The notes under the pieces are model-generated. The model was given only the letters and a program-made list of their open reading frames with translations. It was not told the DNA's origin and ran no database searches. A DNA stretch of 22,445 nt from Kocuria sp. (lineage in GTDB: Bacteria; Actinomycetota; Actinomycetes; Actinomycetales; Micrococcaceae): positions 1-22,445 of the forward strand of contig JAKDJD010000037.1 in assembly GCA_030454085.1 (NCBI GenBank), given 5' to 3'. Position numbers and translations under genes: made by a program. Shown here piece after piece: positions 14,133 through 22,445 of the stretch; positions within the stretch are counted from its first letter, which is position 1; each line of letters starts with the position of its first letter.

Positions 14133-14164
14133 TTGACGGTCTATTCAGGATGAGTCTCTACTAT
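14133..14164 (+). promoter_or_regulatory. Probable fhaA operon promoter
   Basis: TTGACG (14133-14138, five of six consensus bases) lies upstream of TCTACT (14157-14162, 18-bp spacer) or TACTAT (14159-14164, 20-bp spacer). Transcription would start about 85 nt before the fhaA ATG. The -35 is good; which -10 is used is uncertain. Confidence 0.45.
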
Positions 14165-14255
14165 CCTTGTGTCCGAAGCCGTACGCGGTTGCGGTAGCCC
14201 GTACCCTAAAACAGGGGCGGCTCGGAACCGACGTCGCAGAACCAGGAGGCAACCC

Positions 14256-15332
14256 ATGGGACTCATTGAAAACGTTGAGCGGAGTCTCGAAAAGGCTGTG
14301 CGAGGGGTTTTCTCGGCCGGGTCGAAGAACCGCATCGAGCCGGTGGACGTCGCGAGTCGACTGCGTTCGGAGATGGACAAGAAGTCCTATGCGATCGCCG
14401 AAGGGCGCACCATCGCGCCCAATGTCTTGACCATCGAATTTTCCGACGCCGATTTCTCGCGCGCCCAGTCCTGGGGTCAGGACCTCGCCGAGGAACTGTG
14501 CGACGTCGCCATCCGACACGCCAGGTCGCAGGGGTACACCCTCAGGGGCGCCGTACGAGTGACGTTCACCCGAGCACACACGGAAGAGCTTCAGAAGGGC
14601 GAATTCCTGGTGCTCTCCACCCAGGAACGGGCCGGCAGGTCGGCATCGAGGAGACAATCGACCCGCACGGCACCGTCGACGTCGGCCGCCGCGGCCAGCG
14701 AGCGCTACGGTGCGGCGCAGCAGGGCGGACGGGGCGGGGCATCGCCGGTCGCGCAACAAGCGACCACCACACCGTCCGAGCCCGAACCGGCTTACGCCCC
14801 CGGGTACGCACCTGAGTACGAATCAGATCCGGCCGACGCCGCCGCCTCCGCCGCTCCCGCGGCCACCGCGGCCGCATCCAGTGGGAGACTTCCCAGCGGC
14901 TCTTCCCGGATAGCTCCTCGCGTGCCCGGACGCGGCGCCGGAAATGCGAACCGGCACCACGGCGAGGACCAGAACGCCACCCAGGCCATTCCTTCCCCGC
15001 AGCGGCAGGAACAATCCCCTGGTGCTTCTCCGAGCTACAAGCCGGTTCTGGACATCAATGGGCAGCGGTTCTCGATCCAGGCCAGCTCGATCGTTCTCGG
15101 TCGGTCGTCGGAAGCGGATATCACCGTCGAGGACACGGGCGTCTCACGGCGTCATTTGGAAATCCTCAACCAGGACGGCGTTTTCCTCGCCGTGGACCTG
15201 GGTTCGACCAATGGATCCTCCGTGGACGGGACCCGACTCAGGGGTCGCCGCGAGCTCGTGGACGGGACAGTCATTACAATGGGTCGGACCAAGATCACTT
15301 TCCGTCTGCTGGCCCCGAGGAGTAGTCGCTAA
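14256..15332 (+). CDS. fhaA: FhaA: DUF3662 and FHA domain-containing protein
   Basis: This 358-aa cytoplasmic adaptor has the N-terminal DUF3662 domain (residues ~1-125, MGLIENVERSLEKAVRGVF), a Ser/Pro/Ala-rich linker with Tyr repeats (AYAPGYAPEYESD), and a C-terminal FHA domain (residues ~261-358). The FHA phosphothreonine-binding residues are present: Arg283 in LGRSSEAD, Ser297 and His300 in SRRH, and Asn319 in GSTNG. In mycobacteria FhaA binds phosphorylated pseudokinase MviN/MurJ and restrains peptidoglycan synthesis; the same role is likely here. The start is ATG 14256 with AGGAGG 6 nt upstream; an upstream in-frame start at 14169 lacks a ribosome site. It is shorter than the 527-aa M. 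tuberculosis protein because of the linker. It is first gene of the operon and its stop overlaps fhaB (TAATG). Confidence 0.96.
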   Translation: MGLIENVERSLEKAVRGVFSAGSKNRIEPVDVASRLRSEMDKKSYAIAEGRTIAPNVLTIEFSDADFSRAQSWGQDLAEELCDVAIRHARSQGYTLRGAVRVTFTRAHTEELQKGEFLVLSTQERAGRSASRRQSTRTAPSTSAAAASERYGAAQQGGRGGASPVAQQATTTPSEPEPAYAPGYAPEYESDPADAAASAAPAATAAASSGRLPSGSSRIAPRVPGRGAGNANRHHGEDQNATQAIPSPQRQEQSPGASPSYKPVLDINGQRFSIQASSIVLGRSSEADITVEDTGVSRRHLEILNQDGVFLAVDLGSTNGSSVDGTRLRGRRELVDGTVITMGRTKITFRLLAPRSSR

Positions 15333-15835
15333 TGGCCTCAGAGCTGACCGTCACGCTGCTCCGTTTCGGATTCCTCGCCCTGTTGTGGGTTTTCGTCTTC
15401 GTGATCCTCGCCGGACAGCGTCGGGACCTCGGTCTCGGACAGACCCTGCGGTTCACGTCCCTGCCTGGCAGGAAGAAGAACAAGAAGAAGGGTGAAGCCG
15501 GTGCAACCGGCACAGCAGGCACCGAAAAACAGCAGGCCCCCAAACGGCCCAGCCAGCTCGCGATCATCGGTGGGCCGGGAACCGGGAGCATTGCGCGCCT
15601 GGGCGATTCCCCCGTGCTTCTGGGACGCGCCCAGGACTGCACCCTGCCCCTGGATGATGACTACTGCTCCGGCCACCACGCGCGCCTCTTTCCGCAGGGT
15701 TCGCGCTGGTTCCTGGAGGACCTCGGATCCACCAACGGCACTTTCGTCAATGATCAGAGACTGACCCGCGCCACGCTCGTCGAGCCGGGCGTTCCCTTCA
15801 CCGTGGGACGCACCGTCATCGAGTTGAGGGCGTAA
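15332..15835 (+). CDS. fhaB: FhaB/FipA: membrane-anchored FHA domain protein
   Basis: This 167-aa protein has one N-terminal membrane helix (residues ~6-26, LTVTLLRFGFLALLWVFVFV), a Lys/Gly-rich linker and a C-terminal FHA domain. The FHA signature is complete: Arg99 in LLGRAQD, Ser113-Gly-His-His116, and Asn135 in GSTNG. It binds phosphothreonine partners of the Ser/Thr kinases at the membrane; in mycobacteria FhaB/FipA links the kinases to the division machinery. It overlaps fhaA by one base and has GGAG nine bases upstream. pstP follows after 5 nt. Confidence 0.95.
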   Translation: MASELTVTLLRFGFLALLWVFVFVILAGQRRDLGLGQTLRFTSLPGRKKNKKKGEAGATGTAGTEKQQAPKRPSQLAIIGGPGTGSIARLGDSPVLLGRAQDCTLPLDDDYCSGHHARLFPQGSRWFLEDLGSTNGTFVNDQRLTRATLVEPGVPFTVGRTVIELRA

Positions 15836-15840
15836 GGCCC

Positions 15841-17694
15841 ATGAATATTGCCTTCCGGTATGCCGCCCGCTCGGACACGGGCCGAGTGCGCAGCAAGAAC
15901 GACGACTCCGCCTACGCGGGGCGCTACCTGGCCGTGGTCGCCGACGGCATGGGAGGCCATGTCGGGGGCAATGTCGCCTCGGCGTCGACGGTCCTGGACC
16001 TGACGCCCCTGGACCATTCGGAGTACGAGGGCTCGGCGGGGACCATCCTCGCCGACGAGATCCAGACGGCCAACATCATCCTCAACCAGTTGGTCGAGAT
16101 GAACCCCCTTCTGGCGGGCATGGGCACCACCTGCACGGCCCTCCTGGTGGACGGCGACGAACTCGAGCTCGCCCACATCGGAGATTCCCGCGCCTACCGG
16201 CTCCGAGGCAAGAAGTTCGAGCAGATGACCACGGACCACACCTTCGTTCAGCGTCTGGTCGAGGAAGGAAGGCTGAAACCGGAGGAGGCGGAGAATCACC
16301 CGCACAAAAATGTGATCATGCGCGTCCTCGGCGACACGGACGCCTCCCCGGAGCTCGAGCTGAAACGCGTGGACGCGCAGGTCGGAGACCGATGGTTGCT
16401 GTGCTCGGACGGCCTGTCCGGCGTCGTCTCCGACGAAGTGATCGAATCCGTTCTCGGATCCACCAATGACCTCCAGGAGATCTGCGAATCCCTCGTGGAA
16501 TTGACCCTCGACGGTGGCGCACCGGACAACGTCACCGTGGCCGTCGTCGAGATCAACGACTCCGCCAACCTCGCCAACGCGGTGACGAGCCGTCTCGACG
16601 CCGTCGGCCGGGACAGCCGCGCGGACGAGCACCAAGAGGGCGTCTCGGAAGAACCCCAGGCACCGGCGTCTCGTTCCGGCGTCTCCGACCCGGAGGCGGA
16701 TCAAGGCTGGCCCGAGTTCCGGGAGATCGATGACGACTCGGGACTGGCGCCCTGGGAAGAAACCTCCCCGGAAACCGGCGCCTCCGATGTGGGCCCGGAC
16801 GACGTCGCCGGCGTCGGAAACCCCTCCCACGGGTCGCACTCGGGTGAGCAGGACCCTGGGGGCGACCCCGAGGACAGGAGGGCGCCGTGGCGGCGTCGTC
16901 TTCCGCGCCAAAGGGGACAGAGCTTCCGGCACACCCTCCGGCACGGCAGGTGGCGGGGAGATTCGTTCTCCGACTCCGTGCTGAACGCCATGGTCCAGCG
17001 CTCGGGCATCGACCTGGAGGAGGCCAGCCAGCAGGAAGAGAGCTCGGCCTCCGTGCTGCGTCGCGAGCTCGAAGAGCGGCCGCACCTCCTGGTGGGGGCG
17101 GCATCGTCCGCAACCCACACGGGCCAGATCCCCACCGTCACGGATGCGACCGTGCAACGCAGGGCGACTCTGGCCCGCACACCCTCGATGGACACAGACG
17201 AAGGCGAGGAGCTCCCGGACGAACTCCTGGAGGAACTGGACAGCCCACGGCGCCGCAAACGACGCTGGGGCTTGGCGGCCTTCATTTGGGCGTTCATCGC
17301 GGTGCTGGTCGTCGGGGCCGTTTGGGCCGGTCTGACATGGGTGAACAACCAGTACTACGTCGGCGTGAACGAAGGCAAGGTCGCCATCTACCGCGGCGTG
17401 GACCAGTCCCTCGGGCCGTTGCATCTGAACAGCCTGGAAAAGGAGACCGATGTGAAGGTCTCCCAGTTGCCGAACTATTCCAAGTCTCGCGTCCAGGAGG
17501 GGATCCACACCTCGTCGAAGGCCGAAGCCGAACGGGTCATCTCGGATCTCGACCTAGGCGCCCAGGAAGACAACCCCAGTCCGGCGCCGCAAGGAACGGT
17601 CTCGAGCGCGCCGCCGTCCAGTGATAAATCCTCGGATTCGGGGAATGATAGTCAGAAGCCCGATCGCAACGACCAGGGAGGTGACAACCAGTGA
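15841..17694 (+). CDS. pstP: PstP: PP2C-family Ser/Thr protein phosphatase
   Basis: This 617-aa protein begins with a PP2C phosphatase domain (residues ~5-240). The metal-binding acidic residues are visible at Asp21/Asp22 (KNDDSAY), Asp35 (VADGMGGH), Asp190 (LCSDGLSG) and Asp229 (GAPDNVTV). A single membrane helix at ~475-497 and a C-terminal extracellular segment of ~120 residues follow. It reverses phosphorylation by the operon kinase. The juxtamembrane linker of about 230 residues, rich in Glu, Asp, Pro and Ser, is much longer than in the 514-aa mycobacterial protein. The stop overlaps the GTG of rodA by 4 nt. Confidence 0.96.
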   Translation: MNIAFRYAARSDTGRVRSKNDDSAYAGRYLAVVADGMGGHVGGNVASASTVLDLTPLDHSEYEGSAGTILADEIQTANIILNQLVEMNPLLAGMGTTCTALLVDGDELELAHIGDSRAYRLRGKKFEQMTTDHTFVQRLVEEGRLKPEEAENHPHKNVIMRVLGDTDASPELELKRVDAQVGDRWLLCSDGLSGVVSDEVIESVLGSTNDLQEICESLVELTLDGGAPDNVTVAVVEINDSANLANAVTSRLDAVGRDSRADEHQEGVSEEPQAPASRSGVSDPEADQGWPEFREIDDDSGLAPWEETSPETGASDVGPDDVAGVGNPSHGSHSGEQDPGGDPEDRRAPWRRRLPRQRGQSFRHTLRHGRWRGDSFSDSVLNAMVQRSGIDLEEASQQEESSASVLRRELEERPHLLVGAASSATHTGQIPTVTDATVQRRATLARTPSMDTDEGEELPDELLEELDSPRRRKRRWGLAAFIWAFIAVLVVGAVWAGLTWVNNQYYVGVNEGKVAIYRGVDQSLGPLHLNSLEKETDVKVSQLPNYSKSRVQEGIHTSSKAEAERVISDLDLGAQEDNPSPAPQGTVSSAPPSSDKSSDSGNDSQKPDRNDQGGDNQ

Positions 17695-19190
17695 CAACAC
17701 GTGCGCAGTCTTCGCAGGAGCAGTCCACCGCTCCCGACGCCGAGCATCATGTCCCCAAGCCACGGCGGCTCTTTGAGCTGCTGTTGCTGGTCATCTCGTG
17801 GATCGTCGCCATCGGCGCGATGTGCCTCGTAGACCTGGGCAATACGGCCTCATGGGACCATCGCATCGTCTCGGCCGCGGCAGTGCTGATCGTGGGCTCC
17901 CTGATCATCCACGTGATCCTCCACCTCAAGGCGCGATACGCGGATCCTTTCATCCTGCCCATCGTCGTGGTTCTCAATGGAATCGGTCTGACGATGATCT
18001 ATCGGATCGATCTCACGACGCCGAACTCCTCGGTTGGCTCCCAGACGGCCTGGAGCGCCGTCGCGATGATCGCGTGCGCCGCCGCGCTCTGGTTCCTCAC
18101 CGATCACCGGGCCCTGGTCCGGGTGACCTACATCAGCCTTGCCGCCTCGATCTTCCTCCTGCTGCTGCCGCTCGTCCCAGGTCTCGGGACGGAGATCAAC
18201 GGTGCCCGGATCTGGATCTCGATCGGCGGGCGCACGTTCCAGCCGGGAGAGATCGCCAAGATCACGCTGGCCATATTCTTCGCCGGGTATCTTTCGACGA
18301 ACCGTGACCTCATCCTCTTGGCCGGAAAGAAGATCGGAAGGGTGCGCCTGCCGCGTTTCAAGGACTTCGCCCCGATGTTCGTGGCCTGGCTCGTGAGCAT
18401 CGGCGTGCTGGTGGTCCAGCACGATCTGGGCTCGGCCATTCTCTTCTTCGGGCTTTTCCTGGCGATGTTGTACTTGGCAACCAACCGGTTCACTTGGGTC
18501 GGCGTCGGGCTGGTCCTCGTGGCCATCGGCGCTTTCTTCGCGTACAAGACCATCAGCCACGTCACCGTCCGCATCGACTCCTGGCTCCACGCCTTCGACC
18601 CCGCGGTCTACAACCAGCAGGCCGGCGGTTCCGGCCAGATCATCCAGGGCCTGTTCGGCCTCGCCTCGGGCGGGTTGTTCGGTCGCGGGCTCGGCAACGG
18701 GCGGCCGGATCTCGTCTCCTTCGCGAACTCCGACATGATCGTCACCGCAATCGGCGAGGAGCTGGGTCTCCTTGGCCTCGGCGCGATCCTGATGCTGTTC
18801 CTGATGCTGGTCTCTCGCGGCTTCCGCGCCGCCTTGGGGACCCCGGACGCATTCGGCAAGCTCTTGGCAGCGGGCCTCTCCTCCGCCATGGTTCTGCAAC
18901 TGTTCGTGGTGATCGGTGGCGTGACCCGTTTGATCCCCCTGACCGGACTGACGACGCCGTTCATGTCCGCCGGTGGTTCATCCCTCCTGGCGAACTGGTT
19001 CATCGTCGGGCTGCTGCTCGCAATCTCCCATTCGGCCCGCTCGCCGCGCGTGGTCAACGAGGACGCCGGCCACGCCGAGGACATTGCGGACACCGGCCAG
19101 TTGGGGGCCACCGCCGCCATCTCCAAACTTGGTTCGTCTTCTCATGAGGAAACTGCTTCTTCCCCACATACAGCAGGAGGTCACTCGTGA
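17691..19190 (+). CDS. rodA: RodA: SEDS-family peptidoglycan glycosyltransferase
   Basis: This 499-aa polytopic protein (FtsW/RodA/SpoVE family) polymerises lipid II into glycan strands at the membrane. Family segments are clear: FQPGEIAKI, GVLVVQHDLGSAILFF, the RIDSWLHAFDP loop, SDMIVTAIGEELGLLGLG and TTPFMSAGGSSLLANW. Hydrophilic N- and C-terminal tails flank about ten to twelve membrane helices. Operon position between pstP and pbpA identifies it as RodA rather than FtsW. It starts at GTG 17691 with GGGAGGTGA upstream and ends within the GTG of pbpA. Confidence 0.96.
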   Translation: MTTRAQSSQEQSTAPDAEHHVPKPRRLFELLLLVISWIVAIGAMCLVDLGNTASWDHRIVSAAAVLIVGSLIIHVILHLKARYADPFILPIVVVLNGIGLTMIYRIDLTTPNSSVGSQTAWSAVAMIACAAALWFLTDHRALVRVTYISLAASIFLLLLPLVPGLGTEINGARIWISIGGRTFQPGEIAKITLAIFFAGYLSTNRDLILLAGKKIGRVRLPRFKDFAPMFVAWLVSIGVLVVQHDLGSAILFFGLFLAMLYLATNRFTWVGVGLVLVAIGAFFAYKTISHVTVRIDSWLHAFDPAVYNQQAGGSGQIIQGLFGLASGGLFGRGLGNGRPDLVSFANSDMIVTAIGEELGLLGLGAILMLFLMLVSRGFRAALGTPDAFGKLLAAGLSSAMVLQLFVVIGGVTRLIPLTGLTTPFMSAGGSSLLANWFIVGLLLAISHSARSPRVVNEDAGHAEDIADTGQLGATAAISKLGSSSHEETASSPHTAGGHS

Positions 19191-20629
19191 ATCAGGCCAT
19201 CCGAAGAACATGGCTCGCGGTCGCGGGCGTGTTCATCCTCCTCGTCGGTTCCCTGACATACGTTCAGTTCATCCATGCCGGAGCCCTTGAGGACAATCCC
19301 TGGAACTCCCGGCAACTGTACGACCAGTACGGCTCCGCCCGCGGCTCCATCCTCGTGAACGGGTCCGAGATCGCCCAGTCCGTCCCCTCGGACGACAGCT
19401 TCGGGTACAAGCGCGAGTACTCGCAGACGGACGAATACGCCGCCCTGACCGGCTACTTCTCGATGGTGTACGGCTCCACCGGGCTCGAGTCAGCGCTCGG
19501 CGAGGAACTGTCCGGCAAGTCGGACTCACAGTTCTACGACCGCATCGCGCAGATCTTCTCCAACAAGGAGACCCACGGAGCCTCGGTGGAGCTGACGATC
19601 GACCCGAAGCTGCAGAAGAAGGCCACCGAGTTGATGTCGGGGCACAAGGGGTCGATCGTCGCGATGAACCCCAAGACGGGTGAGATCAAGGCGATGGTTT
19701 CGGCGCCCAGCTACGATCCGAACCAGCTGTCCTCCCACGACTCGAAATCGGTCATCCAGTCCTATTCGGAGCTGAACCAGGACCAGGACAAGCCGTTGTA
19801 CAACCGCGCGGTCTCGGGGGATCTCTACTCGCCGGGTTCGACGTTCAAGATCATGGATGCCGTCGCGGCCCTGGAATCCGGGAAGTACAACAAGGATTCC
19901 GAGCTGGACAACCCTCAGAACCTGCCTCTGCCGGGCACGGACACGACCTTGCCGAACTACGTCAACGGCCAATGCGCGTCCCGTTCCAAGGCGGACATCG
20001 AGTGGGCTCTGGAGCAGTCCTGCAACACTCCGTTCGCTCAGATCGCCATGGACCTCGGTGAGGATAAGATTGCCAAGACGGCCAAGAACTTCGGCTACGG
20101 ACAGGATCTGTCCGTACCGTTGAAGGTCACCCCATCAAACTTCCCCAGTGGCATGTCCAAGAGCGAGCTAGCGTTGTCTTCGATCGGTCAGTACGACGTC
20201 AAATCCACCCCGATGCAGGTGGCCATGATGTCCTCCGCTATCGCCAATGACGGCGTCCAGATGAAACCGAACATGGTCAAGACCGTTCGGTCGAACAGCT
20301 TGAGCACGCTCTACGATTTCTCCGCGGAGAAGCTGCGCGAGTCGACCTCGCCCGACGTCGCGCACCAGGTGCGAGACTGGATGGTCAACGACGTCGACAA
20401 CGGCATCGCGTCCGGGGCACAGGTCGACGGGACCAAGGTCGCAGGAAAGACCGGTACCGCCGAGACCGGTACGGACGGGAACAACCAAGCATGGTTCACC
20501 GGCTTCGCGCCGGCGGACGACCCGGAACTAGCTGTTGCTATTGTCTATGAAGATGTAGACGCGGTCACAGGAGCCCAGCTCACGAGCCCCGGTGCCAAGC
20601 AACTTTTCGAGGCGGTGTTGAATCAGTGA
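19187..20629 (+). CDS. pbpA: PbpA: class B penicillin-binding protein (transpeptidase)
   Basis: This 480-aa protein has one N-terminal membrane anchor (residues ~7-25) and a large extracytoplasmic transpeptidase domain. It crosslinks peptidoglycan made by the adjacent RodA. The three catalytic motifs are present: SxxK as Ser218-Lys221 (SPGSTFK), SxN as Ser278-Asn280 (QSCNTPF), and KTG as Lys421-Gly423 (AGKTGTAE). Length is close to mycobacterial PbpA. The start is GTG 19187, overlapping rodA by 4 nt with AGGAGG six bases upstream. Its stop overlaps the kinase GTG by 4 nt. Confidence 0.96.
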   Translation: MNQAIRRTWLAVAGVFILLVGSLTYVQFIHAGALEDNPWNSRQLYDQYGSARGSILVNGSEIAQSVPSDDSFGYKREYSQTDEYAALTGYFSMVYGSTGLESALGEELSGKSDSQFYDRIAQIFSNKETHGASVELTIDPKLQKKATELMSGHKGSIVAMNPKTGEIKAMVSAPSYDPNQLSSHDSKSVIQSYSELNQDQDKPLYNRAVSGDLYSPGSTFKIMDAVAALESGKYNKDSELDNPQNLPLPGTDTTLPNYVNGQCASRSKADIEWALEQSCNTPFAQIAMDLGEDKIAKTAKNFGYGQDLSVPLKVTPSNFPSGMSKSELALSSIGQYDVKSTPMQVAMMSSAIANDGVQMKPNMVKTVRSNSLSTLYDFSAEKLRESTSPDVAHQVRDWMVNDVDNGIASGAQVDGTKVAGKTGTAETGTDGNNQAWFTGFAPADDPELAVAIVYEDVDAVTGAQLTSPGAKQLFEAVLNQ

Positions 20630-22445
20630 GGCCCTCATCATCGACGACCCTCGGTGGTCGCTACGGCCTGACCGAACGCATCGCCGTCGGAGGCATGGGC
20701 GAGGTCTGGAAGGCCAAGGACAAGGTCCTGGGCCGCATCGTCGCCGTCAAGATCCTGAAAGAGGAATACACCGGCGACCCGGGCTTCCTCGAGCGTTTCC
20801 GCGCGGAGGCACGGCACACGGCGTTGCTGAATCACCCGGGTGTCGCCAACGTCTTCGACTACGGCGAGGAAGAAGGCTCGGCCTACCTGGTCATGGAGCT
20901 GGTCCCCGGCGAACCCCTGTCCAACATCATCGAACGGGAGAAGACTCTCCCGGCGGACCGCACGCTCAACATCATCGCCCAGACGGCGCGTGCCCTGGCG
21001 GCCGCGCACGCCCAGGGTCTCGTGCACCGCGACGTCAAGCCCGGCAACATCATGATCACGCCGGACAACCGAGTGAAGGTGACCGATTTCGGCATCGCCC
21101 GCCTCGCCGACCAGGTTCCGCTGACGGCGACCGGGCAGGTCATGGGCACCGCCCAGTATCTTGCCCCGGAGCAGGCAACCGGCCAGACCGCCACGGCTTC
21201 GTCGGATCTGTACTCGCTGGGCATCATCGGGTACGAGTGCCTCGCGGGCAAGCGCCCCTTCACGGGCGAGTCCCAGATCGCGATCGCGTTGGCCCAGGTC
21301 AACGATCCGCCGCCGTCACTGCCCAAGTCGGTTCCCGTACCGGCGCAGGCGATGATCATGTGCCTGCTGTCCAAGGACCCGGCGCAACGACCGGCGAACG
21401 CGACCACGCTGGCCAGCGCGGTGGACGCCATCCGGCGCAACGACCTCAAGGCAGCGGTCAAGGCCGTCCCCGGCCTGTCGACCTACCTTCCGATCAGCAC
21501 CGATACCGGACAGACGCAGCCGGTGACCGCCCCTACGGAGTCGATGGGCGGCACCGACGCGACCCGACAGTTCGGTTCCGGGGCATCGGCGGCGGGTTAC
21601 CAGCCGCAGCCGACGACGTCACAATTGCCCACCGTGGGCGAGCCCCGGTCCCTCCAGTACCAGGGGGACTACACGGACAAGGGCGAGCAGAAGTCCCGTC
21701 AGGGCACGGCCGTGTGGAAGTGGCTCGTCCCGCTCCTGGTCCTGCTCCTGGCCGCGGGTCTGGGGATCTGGTGGGTCATCCAATCCGGCTCCGGCACGGA
21801 CGCATCGGCCTCCCCGAGCACCGCGGGCCCGGCCGCCACGAGCGCGCCCTCGTCGTCCTCGCACCCGACCTCCAGTTCGAGTTCGGCGGAGATGATCACC
21901 ATCAAGTCGTCCGACTACAAGGGAAAGAAGCTGGACGACGTCGTCTCCCAGCTCGCCAGCATGGGCTTGTCCGTCCACTCCGAGGGCAAGAGCTCGAGCG
22001 AGGAGAAGAACTCCGTGCTCGAGGTGTCCCCCGAAGGTGAGGTCGCCGCCGGTTCGAACGTGACCGTGGTGTACTCGACGGGCCCCGAATCCGTGAGCCT
22101 GCCGAACAAGATGGTGGGCAGGGATGCGCAGACGGTGATCGACGAGATCACCCAACTGGGCGTCAACGTGACCCGCCACGACGAGAACTCGAGCGAGCAA
22201 TCCGCCGACAAGGTCATTCGGACCTCGCCGAGCGAGGGCAACAAGGTGACGGTCGGCTCCAACGTGGACGTCTACGTGTCCAAGGGCTCCGGGAAGAGCT
22301 CATCGTCCGCCCCAGCCCCGGAGAATCCGAGCCAGGACCCCTCCCCGCCCCCGCCCCCCCCCCCCCCCCCCCGCCCCCCCGCCCCCGCCGCCCCCCCCCC
22401 CCCCCCCCCCCCCCCGGGCCCCCCCCCCCCCCCCCCCCCCCGCCC
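20626..22445 (+). CDS. PASTA-domain Ser/Thr protein kinase (PknB-type), 3' end missing
   Basis: The frame starts at GTG 20626 and is open to the window end (606 codons). A Hanks-type kinase domain occupies residues ~9-275, with a Gly-rich loop ([10 protein letters not shown]), Lys42 (VAVKIL), catalytic Asp136 (HRDVKPGN), DFG Asp154 and APE (LAPEQ). An intracellular linker and one membrane helix (~366-386) follow, then a Ser-rich stalk and two PASTA repeats (~423-487 and ~488-555) that sense peptidoglycan fragments or lipid II outside the cell. It phosphorylates wall-synthesis and division proteins, reversed by PstP and read by FhaA/FhaB. It sits where pknA lies in mycobacteria but has the PASTA architecture of PknB. 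Sequence after about 22340 is poly-C and its Pro-rich translation should not be trusted. Confidence 0.95.
   Translation, partial: MRPSSSTTLGGRYGLTERIAVGGMGEVWKAKDKVLGRIVAVKILKEEYTGDPGFLERFRAEARHTALLNHPGVANVFDYGEEEGSAYLVMELVPGEPLSNIIEREKTLPADRTLNIIAQTARALAAAHAQGLVHRDVKPGNIMITPDNRVKVTDFGIARLADQVPLTATGQVMGTAQYLAPEQATGQTATASSDLYSLGIIGYECLAGKRPFTGESQIAIALAQVNDPPPSLPKSVPVPAQAMIMCLLSKDPAQRPANATTLASAVDAIRRNDLKAAVKAVPGLSTYLPISTDTGQTQPVTAPTESMGGTDATRQFGSGASAAGYQPQPTTSQLPTVGEPRSLQYQGDYTDKGEQKSRQGTAVWKWLVPLLVLLLAAGLGIWWVIQSGSGTDASASPSTAGPAATSAPSSSSHPTSSSSSAEMITIKSSDYKGKKLDDVVSQLASMGLSVHSEGKSSSEEKNSVLEVSPEGEVAAGSNVTVVYSTGPESVSLPNKMVGRDAQTVIDEITQLGVNVTRHDENSSEQSADKVIRTSPSEGNKVTVGSNVDVYVSKGSGKSSSSAPAPENPSQDPSPPPPPPPPPRPPAPAAPPPPPPPPGPPPPPPPR
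22343..22445. repeat. Poly-C tract at the window end, probable artefact
   Basis: From 22343 to the end there is no A or T at all: C runs with a few G. This differs from everything else in the window and is what poly-G read tails or a failed contig end give on the opposite strand. Confidence 0.85.

Larger units (their letters stand above)
13369..14255. other. Gene-free, repeat-rich interval between tRNA-Leu and fhaA
   Basis: About 890 bp with open frames on both strands but no ribosome sites or recognisable domains. It holds the tRNA promoter, a 15-bp tandem repeat (13531-13575), copy 3 of the palindromic element (13584-13684), a 30-bp periodic repeat (13878-13967) and the probable fhaA promoter. 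Frames stay open because the repeats are GC-rich and, for two of them, have periods divisible by three. Confidence 0.7.

Noticed and set aside
13272..14153. A 293-codon frame covering tRNA-Leu, the palindrome and repeats
   Set aside because: It overlaps a tRNA and three repeat types, and stays open only because the repeats are GC-rich with periods of 15 and 30.
14169..14255. N-terminal extension of FhaA from an upstream start
   Set aside because: The extension is Arg-rich without family similarity, and the ATG at 14256 has a perfect AGGAGG site and matches the usual FhaA N-terminus.
15754..17508. A 584-codon minus-strand frame opposite pstP
   Set aside because: It is the antisense shadow of a GC-rich gene with strong PP2C motifs; no domain or start signal of its own.
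17850..18899. A 349-codon minus-strand frame opposite rodA
   Set aside because: The translation is a polar Glu/Asp/Gln/Arg-rich mirror of membrane helices, as expected for an antisense shadow of a SEDS protein.

Overview
This is a high-GC actinobacterial chromosome fragment, most likely from the order Micrococcales. The evidence is the GC-rich codon use, many GTG and TTG starts, a CspA of the actinobacterial type, and the cell-wall and signalling operon fhaA-fhaB-pstP-rodA-pbpA-Ser/Thr kinase, preceded by a divergently transcribed tRNA-Leu(CAG) as in Mycobacterium and relatives. I cannot fix the genus. The fragment begins inside a dispersed repeat and ends in about 100 bases of almost pure C, so it is probably a whole draft contig with one repeat-limited end and one artefactual end.

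Layout. Positions 1-2350 hold a minus-strand gene with an AbiEi-like N-terminus and a DUF559/Vsr-like nuclease fold, followed by about 1.3 kb without a convincing gene. That stretch is rich in a 19-bp repeat unit and palindromes. Positions 2360-4492 carry an SDR oxidoreductase, a cold-shock protein with a long structured leader, and a ferritin whose promoter places the transcription start on the ATG. On the minus strand, 4563-5070 hold a two-gene unit of unknown function (125 aa and a 41-aa acidic peptide). Next, 5296-8538 is a tightly overlapping three-gene cluster: acyl-CoA dehydrogenase-like protein, fused PIG-L deacetylase/methyltransferase, and family 2 glycosyltransferase. A BetT-type choline transporter (8609-10801) precedes it. 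A ThDP-dependent enzyme of unknown substrate (11356-12978) is divergent from betT. A perfect palindromic terminator and tRNA-Leu(CAG) follow. An 890-bp gene-free interval (13369-14255) holds three kinds of repeat, and the rest is the fhaA-to-kinase operon.

How the genes work together. The right-hand 8 kb is the growth and division signalling module. A PASTA-domain kinase and the PP2C phosphatase PstP set the phosphorylation state of wall-synthesis partners, FhaA and FhaB read phosphothreonine, and RodA and PbpA polymerise and crosslink peptidoglycan. Three successive junctions are GTGA stop/start overlaps, implying translational coupling. The left and middle parts are stress and metabolic functions: iron storage, cold shock, choline uptake, and a probable small-molecule or glycoconjugate modification cluster.

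The most unusual signal is a 101-bp nested-dyad element. It has 17-bp outer arms, 14-nt gaps, 14-bp inner arms and an 11-nt loop. It occurs three times with the same spacing: at 1-86 (cut by the window edge), 1423-1523 and 13584-13684. Its outer arm resembles the 19-bp unit that is tandemly repeated at 1164-1387. All assignments come from reading the sequence; no database search was run.
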